Part shown: positions 38,656 to 48,504 of the stretch, in pieces
Layout: every line of letters starts with the position of its first letter
How positions within the stretch are numbered: position 1 is the stretch's first letter
DNA from: Candidatus Uabimicrobium amorphum
GTDB lineage: Bacteria; Planctomycetota; Uabimicrobiia; Uabimicrobiales; Uabimicrobiaceae
Length of the DNA stretch: 64,000 bases
Reading direction: 5' to 3'
Assembly: GCF_009002475.1 (NCBI RefSeq)
Contig: NZ_AP019860.1
Coordinates: 8,925,547 to 8,989,546, forward strand
Position numbers and translations under genes: made by a program
Notes under the pieces: generated by a model
What the model was told of the DNA's origin: nothing
Databases searched by the model: none
Seen by the model: the letters and a program-made list of their open reading frames with translations, nothing else

Positions 38656-39303
38656 ATGTATGGACACATATTCGCAATTATATTTTTAATTTTTATTATA
38701 CTAAGTTGTTACATCGTAAAGAAATATGCGACAAAGTTTAGCATCAAAAATTCTCTTTATGGCATATTATTTACAACACTTATGGTTTTTGTGTGGGCAA
38801 TGACTTCTCCGTGCTTATGTAGAGAACGTGTCCCGCTAATATTAATAGTACTTCCTGCTCTTTTTATTTTAGTAATTTCTGCCGCTGTTCCACAAAGAAA
38901 AATACGTAAAATTTGTTGTTACTCCATTGCAATCACAGCATTTATCCTAACAGAATTTCACGCAACATTGCATCATGGAGGTGGCTACACAAGTCGACAG
39001 AACTACGCACAGGTAAAAAAAGAGGAACGTAAATACATCATGTTGAGTTACATAAAGTATTTACCATACACAGTTGAATACAAAAAATATCCTGCGGGTT
39101 GGGTGAAAGATATGAATCTACCACTAGATGAAAAAATCATACAGTCGTTTGATATTTCATTGCCGGAAGGAGTGGTGACACATTGGCACTCGTTTTTCAC
39201 TTCTTTATACAAAAAGAAACCGGAAAAAAACTACAGCTTGTGGTTCCCTGGGGGTATTTTTGAAAAGCACATCACCAAAGCGCACCTAAAAGCCTACGAG
39301 TAA
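38656..39303 (+). CDS. Hypothetical membrane protein, four helices
   Basis: No family recognised. The 215-residue product has helices at about 3-20, 33-50, 59-77 and 86-102 and then a soluble domain of about 110 residues with HATLHHGGG at its start. By charge (KKY after helix 1, RKIRK before helix 4) the soluble part should be outside. Cysteines cluster at CLCRE (53-55) and CCYS (87-88). AAGGAG precedes the ATG, and a terminator follows. Monocistronic. Confidence 0.75.
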   Translation: MYGHIFAIIFLIFIILSCYIVKKYATKFSIKNSLYGILFTTLMVFVWAMTSPCLCRERVPLILIVLPALFILVISAAVPQRKIRKICCYSIAITAFILTEFHATLHHGGGYTSRQNYAQVKKEERKYIMLSYIKYLPYTVEYKKYPAGWVKDMNLPLDEKIIQSFDISLPEGVVTHWHSFFTSLYKKKPEKNYSLWFPGGIFEKHITKAHLKAYE

Positions 39304-39325
39304 TCTTACTGCACTAATATAATAA

Positions 39326-39351
39326 AGTTTGCCCCTTTTATGGGGCAAACT
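39326..39351. terminator. Hairpin between convergent genes
   Basis: AGTTTGCCCC (39326-39335), loop TTTTAT, GGGGCAAACT (39342-39351): perfect 10-bp stem between the stops at 39303 (plus) and 39378 (minus). No strong T tract, but A/T-rich flanks on both sides. Confidence 0.75.
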
Positions 39352-39377
39352 CTACACGGAAACAAAACTCCACAAAT

Positions 39378-42300
39378 CTACCACTTCAAAGTATCAATGT
39401 GCGTCTCTTCTTTTGAAGATGTTAACATTGTATAAAAACTACGTGTTCGCGCGTCACGAGAACCACTATGTGTGGTGATGGTTGTCTCGACAAAGGTAAT
39501 GTCACTAATGCGCGCCTCATTGGAGCGAAAGTAATTTACCTTTATCTTATATTCACCTGCCGCTGCTTTTTTCAAAGCGTAGCGTTCTGGTCCGTATCCT
39601 TGGGTCACATCGTCGGAAATTTGTCCACCACTGCGGGTATTTTTATTTTCATAGTAACATTTTTCTCCGCTTGGCTCAATAACCCACAGATCCACGTCGG
39701 TGTCATTTGTTGTCCAGGTGATGGTAACGGTGATGTCATTGTGTTGTGTGGTTTTTTCGGCAATAGATTGCAACCTCTTTTGAAAGAATGATTCACGGGT
39801 TTCTTGGGTAATTTTGCGCAAGATATGTGCGTATTCTTCTTGCGCAATACTATTGATTTGACGAAAACGTTCGTTCCAAGTTCCCGAAATGAGTATTTCG
39901 TAATACAAAGCGGCAATGTGGTATTTTTCTAGTGCCGCGTAACTTTTGGCCAAATCTCGATATACTTGTGGTTCGAAAGGACGTTTATCGCGCACTCTGG
40001 TAAAAATCGACACTGCGTGAGAGGCGACTTGCTCTTTCAACAACAAATAACCAGCGACACGTAATGCAGAACTTTCTTGAGACTTTAACTCCACGATCGA
40101 ACTCACCGCACGCAAGTAACCACTTAAATTTCTCTTGGCGTCATAACTTTGAGCTTTTTTGATATAAAAGAGGAAGTTCTCAGACGCACCTTCTTTTTGA
40201 GAGGAAAAATCATAGCGTAGCTTTTGTGGTGAGAAAGTAAAATGCGTATCATCCAAAAGTGAGAGTAGTTCTTCGACATTCTGCGGGTTGAGTTTCACGA
40301 GCTCGTTGTCTTTAAGAGTTTCCCAAAAATACATAAAGCTATTTTTGGGAGAAGAAATACTTTTTTCCAAAGAAGCATCTATGTTTTCTAGCACCTGCTT
40401 TACCATGGTGTTTTCAATTTTTTGACTGTCTTTTTGCAAATTCACATTGAACTCTTGGTAATCTTCTTGCGACTCTAACATCAACAAGGAACACGTTTTT
40501 CCAGGAATCGAAAAATATCTGGCGTAGGCAACAATGGTTTCCTCAAGAGCGGGGTCCTCTAAACTTTCCATTTTGCGCACCACTAATTCACCAAATGCCC
40601 TTGGTGCTAAAGAGCCTGAAGATTTTGTGGGTACAGTAAACACAAAACTTTTGCGTTGTGTACCTATACGACCGGTTATGGTGATGCGCGCTTCGTTACC
40701 CGTTATTTTGCCCGCAAGAAGAATGCGCTGTCCAGGATAAAGTACTTTGACACTTCCCGCGGTCACGAGATCGCTAATTCCCTCACCATAAATGTTTTCC
40801 ACAAACAGCGTACTGCGACGATGTGCAACGGCCAACTCATCTAGTTGCATTGTACTAGAAAAACTTCCCCCACCAAATTCATTCAGTAGGTCAAAAAGCA
40901 CGGTATTGGCTGTTCCTAGGCCGAGATTATAGCAGAAAAAATGCGGAGAAAACTGTAACTTTTGGCGAAATTTTGCCATACTTTTGCGCAACGAAAGTTC
41001 TCCCCAGTTGTGCTGGCCATTGCTGAGAAAAAAAACATCTACGTTGGCATTTTGTTCATTTAACCACGGAGTGTCGACCATGTGTTGTAATGCTTGCGTA
41101 ACATCGGTGGCGCCTTCGAGGTGCATCACCTGCGTTTTATCGCGAAATAGCGCCAAACCAACTGGACTATTAGCAATCCAACCATCTTGTAACCAACCAC
41201 TACTTACGTCAAAAAACAATACGTTAAATTCTTCGATGTCGCGATTGCGCTCTAGTATTTTCTCCAAAAGTGCAACATACATTCCAAATTCTTGTTTCTC
41301 CTGACTCAGCGATGTATCTAGCAAAAAAATCGCACGCTTCGAACGCGAATTGTATTGCGGTGAGGAAAACTGCGGAGAGACATAACCGTAACTGTAAGTA
41401 ATGCCCTGTTTCTCATCTTGGCTGGTAATAAATTTTTGTGTTAGGTTTGCGCGGAACACAACGTTTTTATTGCGTACGCGCGTTTGATACGAAACGAATT
41501 CGTCACTTTCACTTGCAGGAGTCGCCACATTCATCTGTGAACTTTCGATATAACTTTTATCGGCGACCAACATGAAATCGCTATCAACATCCGCACAAGA
41601 AAATTGATAGGTAATCACATCTTCCACATCTATTAACGTCTGTTCATAACCAATTACAATGCGATAGTACTGGTTGGCTTGAAGGGGAAATACACGTGTG
41701 ATAAAAACATTTCCTCCGGCCCACTCCACAAGAGCAGGGTCAACTCCACGCCGCACAACGGCCTCATAAGCTTGAAGTGCCTTTTGTCGCGGCACAGCAT
41801 GCGCAATTTTCGCTTTGCCAAAGTTGCTTTCCTCTTCAGCAAAATAGTCTTCTATCTTCTTACGGTGTATTTGGGCAGCGGTAGGTAAACTGGGAAGAGC
41901 CACTTCTTTATCGGAGTCTTTACTTACAAAGCCTTCTGGATAAAATGCAAAGTAGCAAATGCTGGCATTGTCGGGCAATTTATAACGAAAATCTCCTTCC
42001 AGAGTGCGCTCATAAGAGTTATGGAATACATGATCCACAACTGTACGCGTACGGATTCCTTCCACAGAAACGAGCGTACGTACGGACTTCAATTCCAAAA
42101 ACTCATCGTTACCCACACGGACTTGCGCCACGTTGGTGTCTTTTTTGTTGCGTACCCATTTTTTCGCATCTTGTTTTTGCCCTGTCTCTTTATCTTTTTC
42201 TGTGATCTTTCCATCACTTTCTAATTCAATACTGTCCCCATCGCCTTCTACGAGAGAATCTTCTTCCTCTCCATTATCAAATAAACGAAGTCCCAAGGGT

Positions 42301-42410
42301 TGAGCATCTACAATCCTTTTGCTATTTGTTAATTGCAAGTCGGCACTTTTTTCTGTAGAACAACTCATCATAAATGAACATATTATTACAACCAAGATTC
42401 GAAGTGGCAT
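39378..42410 (-). CDS. VIT - vWA - TPR - DUF2135-like lipoprotein
   Basis: A 1010-residue protein with a lipoprotein-like leader (MPLRILVVIICSFMMSC, Cys17). A VIT domain (about 100-250; LKSVRTLVSVEGIRTRTVVDHVF) precedes a vWA domain (about 357-520; RAIFLLDTSLSQ is a MIDAS-like DxSxS). Helical repeats (about 775-880) resemble TPRs, and residues about 900-985 (TWTTNDTDVDLWVIEPSGE) match the DUF2135 type of domain from memory. It is a surface or periplasmic protein for protein contacts, with the VIT/vWA pair known from inter-alpha-trypsin inhibitors and bacterial relatives. AAGGAG precedes the ATG. Function not known. Confidence 0.85.
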   Translation of the reverse strand: MPLRILVVIICSFMMSCSTEKSADLQLTNSKRIVDAQPLGLRLFDNGEEEDSLVEGDGDSIELESDGKITEKDKETGQKQDAKKWVRNKKDTNVAQVRVGNDEFLELKSVRTLVSVEGIRTRTVVDHVFHNSYERTLEGDFRYKLPDNASICYFAFYPEGFVSKDSDKEVALPSLPTAAQIHRKKIEDYFAEEESNFGKAKIAHAVPRQKALQAYEAVVRRGVDPALVEWAGGNVFITRVFPLQANQYYRIVIGYEQTLIDVEDVITYQFSCADVDSDFMLVADKSYIESSQMNVATPASESDEFVSYQTRVRNKNVVFRANLTQKFITSQDEKQGITYSYGYVSPQFSSPQYNSRSKRAIFLLDTSLSQEKQEFGMYVALLEKILERNRDIEEFNVLFFDVSSGWLQDGWIANSPVGLALFRDKTQVMHLEGATDVTQALQHMVDTPWLNEQNANVDVFFLSNGQHNWGELSLRKSMAKFRQKLQFSPHFFCYNLGLGTANTVLFDLLNEFGGGSFSSTMQLDELAVAHRRSTLFVENIYGEGISDLVTAGSVKVLYPGQRILLAGKITGNEARITITGRIGTQRKSFVFTVPTKSSGSLAPRAFGELVVRKMESLEDPALEETIVAYARYFSIPGKTCSLLMLESQEDYQEFNVNLQKDSQKIENTMVKQVLENIDASLEKSISSPKNSFMYFWETLKDNELVKLNPQNVEELLSLLDDTHFTFSPQKLRYDFSSQKEGASENFLFYIKKAQSYDAKRNLSGYLRAVSSIVELKSQESSALRVAGYLLLKEQVASHAVSIFTRVRDKRPFEPQVYRDLAKSYAALEKYHIAALYYEILISGTWNERFRQINSIAQEEYAHILRKITQETRESFFQKRLQSIAEKTTQHNDITVTITWTTNDTDVDLWVIEPSGEKCYYENKNTRSGGQISDDVTQGYGPERYALKKAAAGEYKIKVNYFRSNEARISDITFVETTITTHSGSRDARTRSFYTMLTSSKEETHIDTLKW

Positions 42411-42540
42411 GTTTTCTCCTTGTCATTTTTTATACTTTTTTCAGATAATATACCAAAGAAGTGTCATATATTTGTCATCGTTTCATCATATTACCAACAG
42501 TTTTATATAATGTCTTCATAACTACTAGGGATTTCATATT

Positions 42541-42966
42541 ATGAGTACAAACTACCAACAGGCATGTGCCATTCCGTATCGCATGGAAGACAAAGCCATC
42601 TATTTCTGCTTAATCACCTCACGTAATCACGGCGACTGGATTTTTCCGAAGGGATGTATTGATGGAGAGGAAACACCACAGGAAACCGCACTCAAGGAAG
42701 CCAATGAAGAGGCGGGTCTTGAAGGAGAGATTGTTACGGACTTAGGGGCGTTCACTTATCACAAAAGAGGATTTGATCTTCTAACTTCGGTGCAACTCAT
42801 GAGGGTAACGCACTGTAAAAATACGTGGCTAGAGCTAGATCGAAAACGCTGTTGGGTTTCGTCATCAAAAGCACAAAAGAGGATAGAGCGCGTTGAAATG
42901 CAAAAAGCTTTACAAAAAGCAATTGATTGGCTCTCCCAGCAACAAACTCACAACCAGAATCAATAG
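42541..42966 (+). CDS. Nudix hydrolase
   Basis: A 141-residue cytosolic enzyme that would hydrolyse a nucleoside diphosphate linked to another group. The Nudix box is present: GCIDGEETPQETALKEANEE plus AGL; the expected Arg of REUxEE is replaced by Lys. A W-(I/T)FPKG motif comes before it. The set (WIFPKG, then the box) resembles diphosphoinositol-polyphosphate / diadenosine-type hydrolases (AP4A/MutT-like), but the substrate is not determined. It is divergent from the VIT/vWA gene, with 130 bases between. Confidence 0.9.
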   Translation: MSTNYQQACAIPYRMEDKAIYFCLITSRNHGDWIFPKGCIDGEETPQETALKEANEEAGLEGEIVTDLGAFTYHKRGFDLLTSVQLMRVTHCKNTWLELDRKRCWVSSSKAQKRIERVEMQKALQKAIDWLSQQQTHNQNQ

Positions 42967-42993
42967 CCAGGAGGCCAATCCACGAAGGTTTCT

Positions 42994-43872
42994 TTAGAAT
43001 TGTGCTGAATTGCAGTAATGCTTTATGTCCTTGTAGATTTCTTTTACTAGAGAACTTACATTGCTCGGAGGATGAAGAATATAACTCTTGATCGTTTTTG
43101 CCCAGTGATTAATCTCTCGGACTTTTTGCTCTTCGTAATCGATATTGGCTAGGTCACAATAAAAACGCGGCAATTCTAAAAAATCCACATAACGCACTTC
43201 CATATTGCGCGGGATTTTCTTACTTGATTTACGGCTAGCGATCATAGACAAAGGAACGATATCATTTTTTGGTTTTCCCAATAAATAGCAAATATATAGA
43301 ACATTATTCTTTAACGCCATGTTGGCTTGTCCATCCTCATCGTAGTGCAAGAATGGTTTTTCGACAGCTTCTTCGGGGAGCCAAGTATCAAAAAAGGTGA
43401 TTTGGCTTTGTTCTTTAGAGAAGGGATCACTCTCAAAAAGAGGTAAGTATTTGTAAATGGCGATCGGTGCTGCTGAAACACATAGCTTGATATCCAATAG
43501 AAAAAATCGACCGTTTTGGATCAGAGACCTCTCCACATAAAAAGAGTCCGGGCGCAGTGTTTTTCCCGCTACCTTAAAACTCTGTTCTTGCCAACCAATC
43601 GCAAATATACTCTTGATTTTTTTTTCCAATAGGTGCAACGAGCGGCTAAACATCGCAAGGGTATAACGATCCAGGGGATGGGGTAAATTGATTTCATCCA
43701 AAATTTCATTCCATTTTTTACCACTGCGCTTTATCAATGTTTGCGAAACCGGCATCTCGGTTGTACGATAATAATCGTATTGATTTGCGGTAATAGTTCC
43801 CGTTACTTCGCGTAGCGGGCGATACACATCTAGAACTAGATTACTTGCTTCTTTACGATTTATCATTCTCAT
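42994..43872 (-). CDS. Putative PD-(D/E)XK nuclease with HNH-repeat-like N-terminus
   Basis: No named family. The 292-residue protein has two suggestive parts. Residues about 25-63 follow the pattern of the short 'homing-endonuclease-associated' repeat (TANQYDYYRTTEMPVSQT then GKKWNEILDEINL), a helical DNA-binding element. Then RPDS (P108, D109) is followed 18 residues later by LLDIKL (D127, K129), the PD...DxK layout of the PD-(D/E)XK nuclease core, with beta-strand-like flanks. No phage or restriction genes are adjacent. It starts at 43872; an ATG at 43866 is equally possible. The nuclease call is inference from spacing alone. Confidence 0.5.
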   Translation of the reverse strand: MRMINRKEASNLVLDVYRPLREVTGTITANQYDYYRTTEMPVSQTLIKRSGKKWNEILDEINLPHPLDRYTLAMFSRSLHLLEKKIKSIFAIGWQEQSFKVAGKTLRPDSFYVERSLIQNGRFFLLDIKLCVSAAPIAIYKYLPLFESDPFSKEQSQITFFDTWLPEEAVEKPFLHYDEDGQANMALKNNVLYICYLLGKPKNDIVPLSMIASRKSSKKIPRNMEVRYVDFLELPRFYCDLANIDYEEQKVREINHWAKTIKSYILHPPSNVSSLVKEIYKDIKHYCNSAQF

Positions 43873-44131
43873 TTTCTTTTACTAAAATCTTTGTATTTGT
43901 GTGTTTACGGTATATTCAATTGTAAATCATGATCATGTCCAGATGCAAAAATAAATAAATTTTATTCTCCATTTCAAATTTAAAGTAATTGTTATAAGAG
44001 GATATTTGTTATAATAAAATTTAAATCTTATAGAATCGTAAAACAAATATTTGTACATATTGGATTTACAGTTCCGTAGTAGTTCTAAAAACTTTGGTTT
44101 AGGAGGGTGGCTGTTTCGCCATGTGTTGTGT

Positions 44132-44800
44132 ATGAAAAAATTTAAAGCAAAAACCAAAAAACGCATTATATACACTGTATTAACAACTTTTATATTCGCA
44201 ATTGGCGTTTTTTTTGATGTATTCTCTATCGCGACAAAAGGACTTGACGCCTACAAAGACTATCAAGTTACCACAAGTATGAACAAAATAGAGAATTTTC
44301 AACAAGATGAAGATCTCAATAAAGAAATTGCAAAACTCAGTACACAAAAACAAAAATTAGAGACAAAGCAGGCTCAATGTCTAAGTGCAATCAACATACT
44401 TGATGGAAAAATACAAGAGCTAGCGACTGATAAAGACACTTTTAAATTGGGAACAGCGGAAATCAACAAAGAATCTGCTCAAAAATTGCACAAGCAACTT
44501 ACAAATAGACATAAAAATTTGACCAAGAAGGTTGAGTATGTAAATACTATTTTAGTTGCGAAACAAGAACAATTTAGAAAAGCAAATGCTATTCGCGATC
44601 AACTAGAGGAAGATGGACTTGAAATTCAAATGCAGAAGTTAGAAATAGAAAAACTGCAAAAAGAAATTACAGATTTACAAAAGCAAGTTCAGGAAAAACA
44701 AGATTACATCAATCAAAAAGCGCAAGATATTAGCAATGAAGACAGTGCGCAACAAGAAGCAGATATCGACAACGTTATTTTCAATATCAACAGTAAGTAA
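44132..44800 (+). CDS. Membrane-anchored coiled-coil protein
   Basis: No family recognised. From ATG 44132 the 222-residue product is MKKFKAKTKKR, one membrane helix (about 13-32), then roughly 180 residues of Lys/Glu/Gln-rich heptad-like sequence in two coiled-coil stretches (KQKLETKQAQCL and KLQKEITDLQKQVQEKQ). The start is uncertain: a strong AGGAGGGTGG (44101-44110) lies 21 bases upstream, and GTG at 44123 or the frame back to 44051 are alternatives. Followed by a terminator-type hairpin. Confidence 0.65.
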   Translation: MKKFKAKTKKRIIYTVLTTFIFAIGVFFDVFSIATKGLDAYKDYQVTTSMNKIENFQQDEDLNKEIAKLSTQKQKLETKQAQCLSAINILDGKIQELATDKDTFKLGTAEINKESAQKLHKQLTNRHKNLTKKVEYVNTILVAKQEQFRKANAIRDQLEEDGLEIQMQKLEIEKLQKEITDLQKQVQEKQDYINQKAQDISNEDSAQQEADIDNVIFNINSK

Positions 44801-44808
44801 TTTCGTCC

Positions 44809-44835
44809 GCAATTCCTCAGTAATTGAGGAATTGC
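44809..44835. terminator. Hairpin between convergent genes
   Basis: GCAATTCCTCA (44809-44819), loop GTAAT, TGAGGAATTGC (44825-44835): perfect 11-bp stem between the stops of the plus gene (44800) and the minus gene (44844). Confidence 0.75.
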
Positions 44836-44843
44836 AGAACACA

Positions 44844-46025
44844 CTATTTTAAATCTTCTTTCTTTACAATGATAAAACGTATTTTACCAAGTAACTTCTT
44901 AAACTTTTTTACAGGTACCTCCGCATCAATTTTGCGAATGGCCTTCTTACTTTTGCCAACACTTGCCAAGAATTTTTTGATCTCTTTTTTCTTCTTAAAC
45001 CTCTTAAACATTCTCGCTAAAGCTTTATCACTCGCAAAAGAAGCGTTCACATCTTGTGCTTTTTTTTGCATACTTAAATAATCTTTTCTCTCTTTTTGCA
45101 AGTCGTTTTTAATGCGCTCTAGCAATTGTGCATCCTTTGGATGCAAACGGAATTCTTTATAACCTTTTACAAGGTTTAATATCTTATTCATATCTTGAAC
45201 AAGATATCGTATAAAATTGGGAAAATCTTTCATTTTACCGAGATGTTCTTCAAACTTGTCCTGTAGATCCGCATACGATTTTTCTCCGCGAAGTTTAGCA
45301 ACCATATCCTTTTCTAAATATTCTTGTAAATCGTCGTAAAGTCCTTCCAATTCGTTGATCGCTTTATCAGACTTTAGACAATTTCGAATGTTATCGAAGG
45401 CTCTGCGTTTAATTTTATTAATCTTGGGTAAAACTTCTTTTTTAAACCTTTTCTCTTGTTTTTCGCGATATATCTTTGCCTTAACTTCCTTCTCTTCTTC
45501 TTTGAAGTCTTTAACGAAACTCTCATATGCTTTGTTTTGCTCGTCGATAACGTATTCGTAACGAAAACGGGGATAGGTAATTTCAACCTCCCAACCTATC
45601 GAATTACTATTAAAAACTCTTTTCACTTTTTGTTTTTCGATGATTTTCGTTTCAATTTCCTTGGCAACTTTTTCTACCAATTCTTCTAGTTTTTTGATAT
45701 TCTCCGAAAAGTCGTTGACAAGCTGTTGTTTTTCTTCAAAATTCTTTTTATCGGTGCTGAGTAGATCCAACATTTCTTCAATATCTTTCTCTGCTGTGTC
45801 AACAAATTCCTTCAGAGATAGATGGTCCTTTAACGTTGTTTTTTTGCCACTATCGACAAAAAGTTTTTCTACTTCATCAGGAATATTATCGCCATTGATA
45901 CTGACTTTCACCGTTTCTTTTGCAAACTTCATTATTTCAGATTTGTCAATAAAACTAATTTCAAAATCCTGTGCCACAACGATTGGAACAGCTAAAAATG
46001 CGATACATACGATCAAAGTTCTCAT
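44844..46025 (-). CDS. Secreted coiled-coil protein
   Basis: No family recognised. The 393-residue product has a signal peptide (MRTLIVCIAFLAVPIVVAQ, cleavage after VAQ likely) and is otherwise very rich in Lys and Glu with long helices (for example KNFEEKQQLVNDF and KEFRLHPKDAQLLERIKNDL), so it is probably a periplasmic or exported coiled coil. A GAGGTAA site precedes the ATG. It is the downstream member of a minus-strand gene row with three lipoproteins (gap 18 bases). Confidence 0.75.
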   Translation of the reverse strand: MRTLIVCIAFLAVPIVVAQDFEISFIDKSEIMKFAKETVKVSINGDNIPDEVEKLFVDSGKKTTLKDHLSLKEFVDTAEKDIEEMLDLLSTDKKNFEEKQQLVNDFSENIKKLEELVEKVAKEIETKIIEKQKVKRVFNSNSIGWEVEITYPRFRYEYVIDEQNKAYESFVKDFKEEEKEVKAKIYREKQEKRFKKEVLPKINKIKRRAFDNIRNCLKSDKAINELEGLYDDLQEYLEKDMVAKLRGEKSYADLQDKFEEHLGKMKDFPNFIRYLVQDMNKILNLVKGYKEFRLHPKDAQLLERIKNDLQKERKDYLSMQKKAQDVNASFASDKALARMFKRFKKKKEIKKFLASVGKSKKAIRKIDAEVPVKKFKKLLGKIRFIIVKKEDLK

Positions 46026-46043
46026 AATATTTACCTCTACCTA

Positions 46044-46556
46044 TTATTCCACTGTACGCCCGGGAAGATACGTGCGCAATTTATCGATGCGCGCGAGGAT
46101 ATCCTCGTCTACGGCGATATATGTAAACTCGTAGGGGTGTACGCGGCGAAATTGAAAAGTTTTTCCATTTTCGAGATTGTAATAATTTACAAAACCATCG
46201 ATATAACCCAAACCATAACGGCCGTCTTCCACTTTGGCGAAAACTAGACAAAACTTTTCCTCAAAACTCACTCCAATGTGCGTTTCCGAAAAATGGCATA
46301 GTACACCTGGAGTTCCTTCTTCAAGAACAATTTCGTCAATAAAACTTCCCGATTCTTCCTCTAAAGAACTCTCCACATCGCGCTTTACGCGTTTCACTTC
46401 GCGCTGTAAAATGATGTCGTCACCTTCTGTGTAAAACTGCAAACCTTTGATTTCGCTATCTGTCAATTTATAACTTTCAACAACACCATCGGTATAAGGT
46501 ATTAAACTCGAACACCCCATACACAAACAACATAAACTAAAAATAAGATATTTCAT
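46044..46556 (-). CDS. Lipoprotein, family A (paralogue of 48530 gene)
   Basis: A 170-residue lipoprotein; signal MKYLIFSLCCLCMGCSS with lipobox CMGC. The mature part aligns by eye with the product of 48530-49018: YKLTDSEIKGLQFY against FNLSEENLKSLQVY, and IVLEEGTPGV...IGVSFEEKFCLVF against IIEEMTPGV...LAVSFQKGSALIF. No outside family is recognised. GAGGGTGG precedes the ATG, 8 bases after the family-B gene. Confidence 0.75.
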   Translation of the reverse strand: MKYLIFSLCCLCMGCSSLIPYTDGVVESYKLTDSEIKGLQFYTEGDDIILQREVKRVKRDVESSLEEESGSFIDEIVLEEGTPGVLCHFSETHIGVSFEEKFCLVFAKVEDGRYGLGYIDGFVNYYNLENGKTFQFRRVHPYEFTYIAVDEDILARIDKLRTYLPGRTVE

Positions 46557-46564
46557 ACCACCCT

Positions 46565-47491
46565 CTAATTTCCAAGAGCTTTTTGAACTTCTTCTGTAAT
46601 CAGGTCTCTCACTTTTTGCTCCACTTGATTTGCTGCTGGCTGAGTAACTTCTTTTACTTTAGCTGCAACAGGTTCCAGCAGACTACTACCACCACCATCT
46701 CCCTTAGGAGCAGCAGCCCCTTCGCTTCCTTTGGTTTGACCTTTTTCCTGCGGATTGACCAAAACAAAGCTCCGCGCTTTCTTTTGCTGTGGCGTTTGTG
46801 GTGCTTTTTTCTTTTTCGTTGGTGTCGGTGTATTTTCGTCCCCTGTCGAACCTACGGTGTATTCAGGATACGCAATCTCTTCTCCTTGAGGAATATCGAA
46901 AAAAGCATCCATGTCGATTTCCACCACCGGCTTTTGCTGATAATTTTTTTTATTCTCTGCAACCACTTTGCGTTGTTCATCCGAAGTAACGCTGTCTTCA
47001 TATTTCTTTAAGACTTGTAGTATCCCACCGCTGTAGCACATCAAATTATGAATTACCGACAGTTCAAACAACTGTTGATCGTCCTCAGGGGTTGTCAATC
47101 CGGTAACCGGAAGAATCTCAGCCATACCAAGATACAAATCTTGACGTTCCTTTTTCGTCATGGTTTCCGCCATAATTTTGTCGAGATGAGAGAGATGCCT
47201 CTTCATCGTACTCGTATTAATGTAACGGTTCACAATTTGATTCGCATGTAAATCTAACATATAGTGACGTTGTGCATATTTAATGATCTCACTCGCGCAT
47301 ATTTGAAATTGTTCATTCAACGCCATTTTCTTGACCAACAGTACAAACTTCACTCGTGTCTTGTTATCGATAAAACTACACGCCTCGGCATCATACGTTA
47401 CTTTTTCCGTTTGTTGCGGTGGTTCGTTAACTTCTGTACTAGAAAAACAGCCGGTAAGTACAAGAAAACATATCCAAAATACATATCTCAT
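46565..47491 (-). CDS. Lipoprotein, family B, copy 1
   Basis: A 308-residue lipoprotein (MRYVFWICFLVLTGC, lipobox LTGC). The N-terminal half (about 30-180) aligns by eye with the next gene upstream: SFIDNKTRVKFVLLVKKMALN against RVHNEIKVRLALAVNHLDIN, and LSHLDKIMAETMTKKERQDL against LSYLDGFLSRTLTITERMRI. The C-terminal half is low-complexity Lys/Gln/Pro-rich and ends in an amphipathic helix. Its ATG overlaps the previous stop by four bases (47488-47491), so the two are co-translated. Confidence 0.75.
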   Translation of the reverse strand: MRYVFWICFLVLTGCFSSTEVNEPPQQTEKVTYDAEACSFIDNKTRVKFVLLVKKMALNEQFQICASEIIKYAQRHYMLDLHANQIVNRYINTSTMKRHLSHLDKIMAETMTKKERQDLYLGMAEILPVTGLTTPEDDQQLFELSVIHNLMCYSGGILQVLKKYEDSVTSDEQRKVVAENKKNYQQKPVVEIDMDAFFDIPQGEEIAYPEYTVGSTGDENTPTPTKKKKAPQTPQQKKARSFVLVNPQEKGQTKGSEGAAAPKGDGGGSSLLEPVAAKVKEVTQPAANQVEQKVRDLITEEVQKALGN

Positions 47492-48504
47492 TCTTCTTCC
47501 TCACTCTCCGAATTACTTAAGTCAACCGTGTTATGCCACGGAATCATCTCTGGTTCTTGAGATGTAGTGGATTGCCAATCATTTTTTTCATAGTCTTCTC
47601 TCTCCGTACCAGAATCTCCATCTGACTTATCTTCCGTCGTTGACGTTGATGATGTCACTTCATTCGTTGATTTTGGCACTTCATCTATAAAAGAGTTGCT
47701 TAGGTCGATTACGCCCTTCTCGTTCTCTTTGAATTCAGGCATAACAGGTTCTTTCACTTTTACCGCGTCAGGTTCTCCAGGTATAGGTTCCCAAGTGCTT
47801 TGCGAATTCCTCTCCATTTCAGAGTCATTATCGGTCATCAGCGGTGCTTTGTCTACAGCAGAATTCTCATCTATTTCTTTCTGTTCTACTGGTGGAGTCA
47901 CTTCTTTTTTGGGGTTCTCGTAACGATTGGTTTTTGATTTAATGTAAGCATACATCTCGATTTGTTTTGGCTTTGCTAGCAAATGTAAATCTCCACGATC
48001 CGAGCTTGATGTCTTATAACGGTCTAACGCTGCCACAAGCCCTTCCGCAAAACACAAAAAAGATTTGACCTGATGCGGCTTATATAGCTCGTCTTCGTAC
48101 CAAAGTACAGAATACTCCAGCATGGAAAATGTCTGTGATAGTTCGCGATAAATGCGCATTCTTTCTGTAATGGTCAATGTCCGCGACAAAAAGCCATCGA
48201 GATAAGAAAGATAATTTCGCAAAACCTCTACAGTCACTTCGCGATTCTCTTCTTTGTTTTTGCTTAAAAGATGGACAAAATTTTGCTGTAAATACTTTTT
48301 TAAATACGGAGAAAATGCAATAAAAGAATCGTTGATATCGAGGTGATTCACTGCTAAAGCCAAACGAACTTTGATTTCGTTATGCACTCGCTCACATCTT
48401 GCAAAACTAAAAGAAGGCTTTTCTTCCACCACTTTTTTGCGCGGCGGTGTTGATTTACAAGAACATACTAGTAGAATAGAAATATATATTATAAATTTTT
48501 TCAT
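47488..48504 (-). CDS. Lipoprotein, family B, copy 2
   Basis: A 338-residue lipoprotein (MKKFIIYISILLVCSC, lipobox VCSC). Paralogue of 46565-47491 over its first half; the second half is an acidic Glu/Ser/Asp-rich tail (about 210-338) that differs fully from the basic tail of copy 1. GGAAAGG precedes the ATG. The 5' end is only 25 bases from the divergent ATG at 48530, so its promoter must overlap the neighbouring coding region. Confidence 0.75.
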   Translation of the reverse strand: MKKFIIYISILLVCSCKSTPPRKKVVEEKPSFSFARCERVHNEIKVRLALAVNHLDINDSFIAFSPYLKKYLQQNFVHLLSKNKEENREVTVEVLRNYLSYLDGFLSRTLTITERMRIYRELSQTFSMLEYSVLWYEDELYKPHQVKSFLCFAEGLVAALDRYKTSSSDRGDLHLLAKPKQIEMYAYIKSKTNRYENPKKEVTPPVEQKEIDENSAVDKAPLMTDNDSEMERNSQSTWEPIPGEPDAVKVKEPVMPEFKENEKGVIDLSNSFIDEVPKSTNEVTSSTSTTEDKSDGDSGTEREDYEKNDWQSTTSQEPEMIPWHNTVDLSNSESEEEE

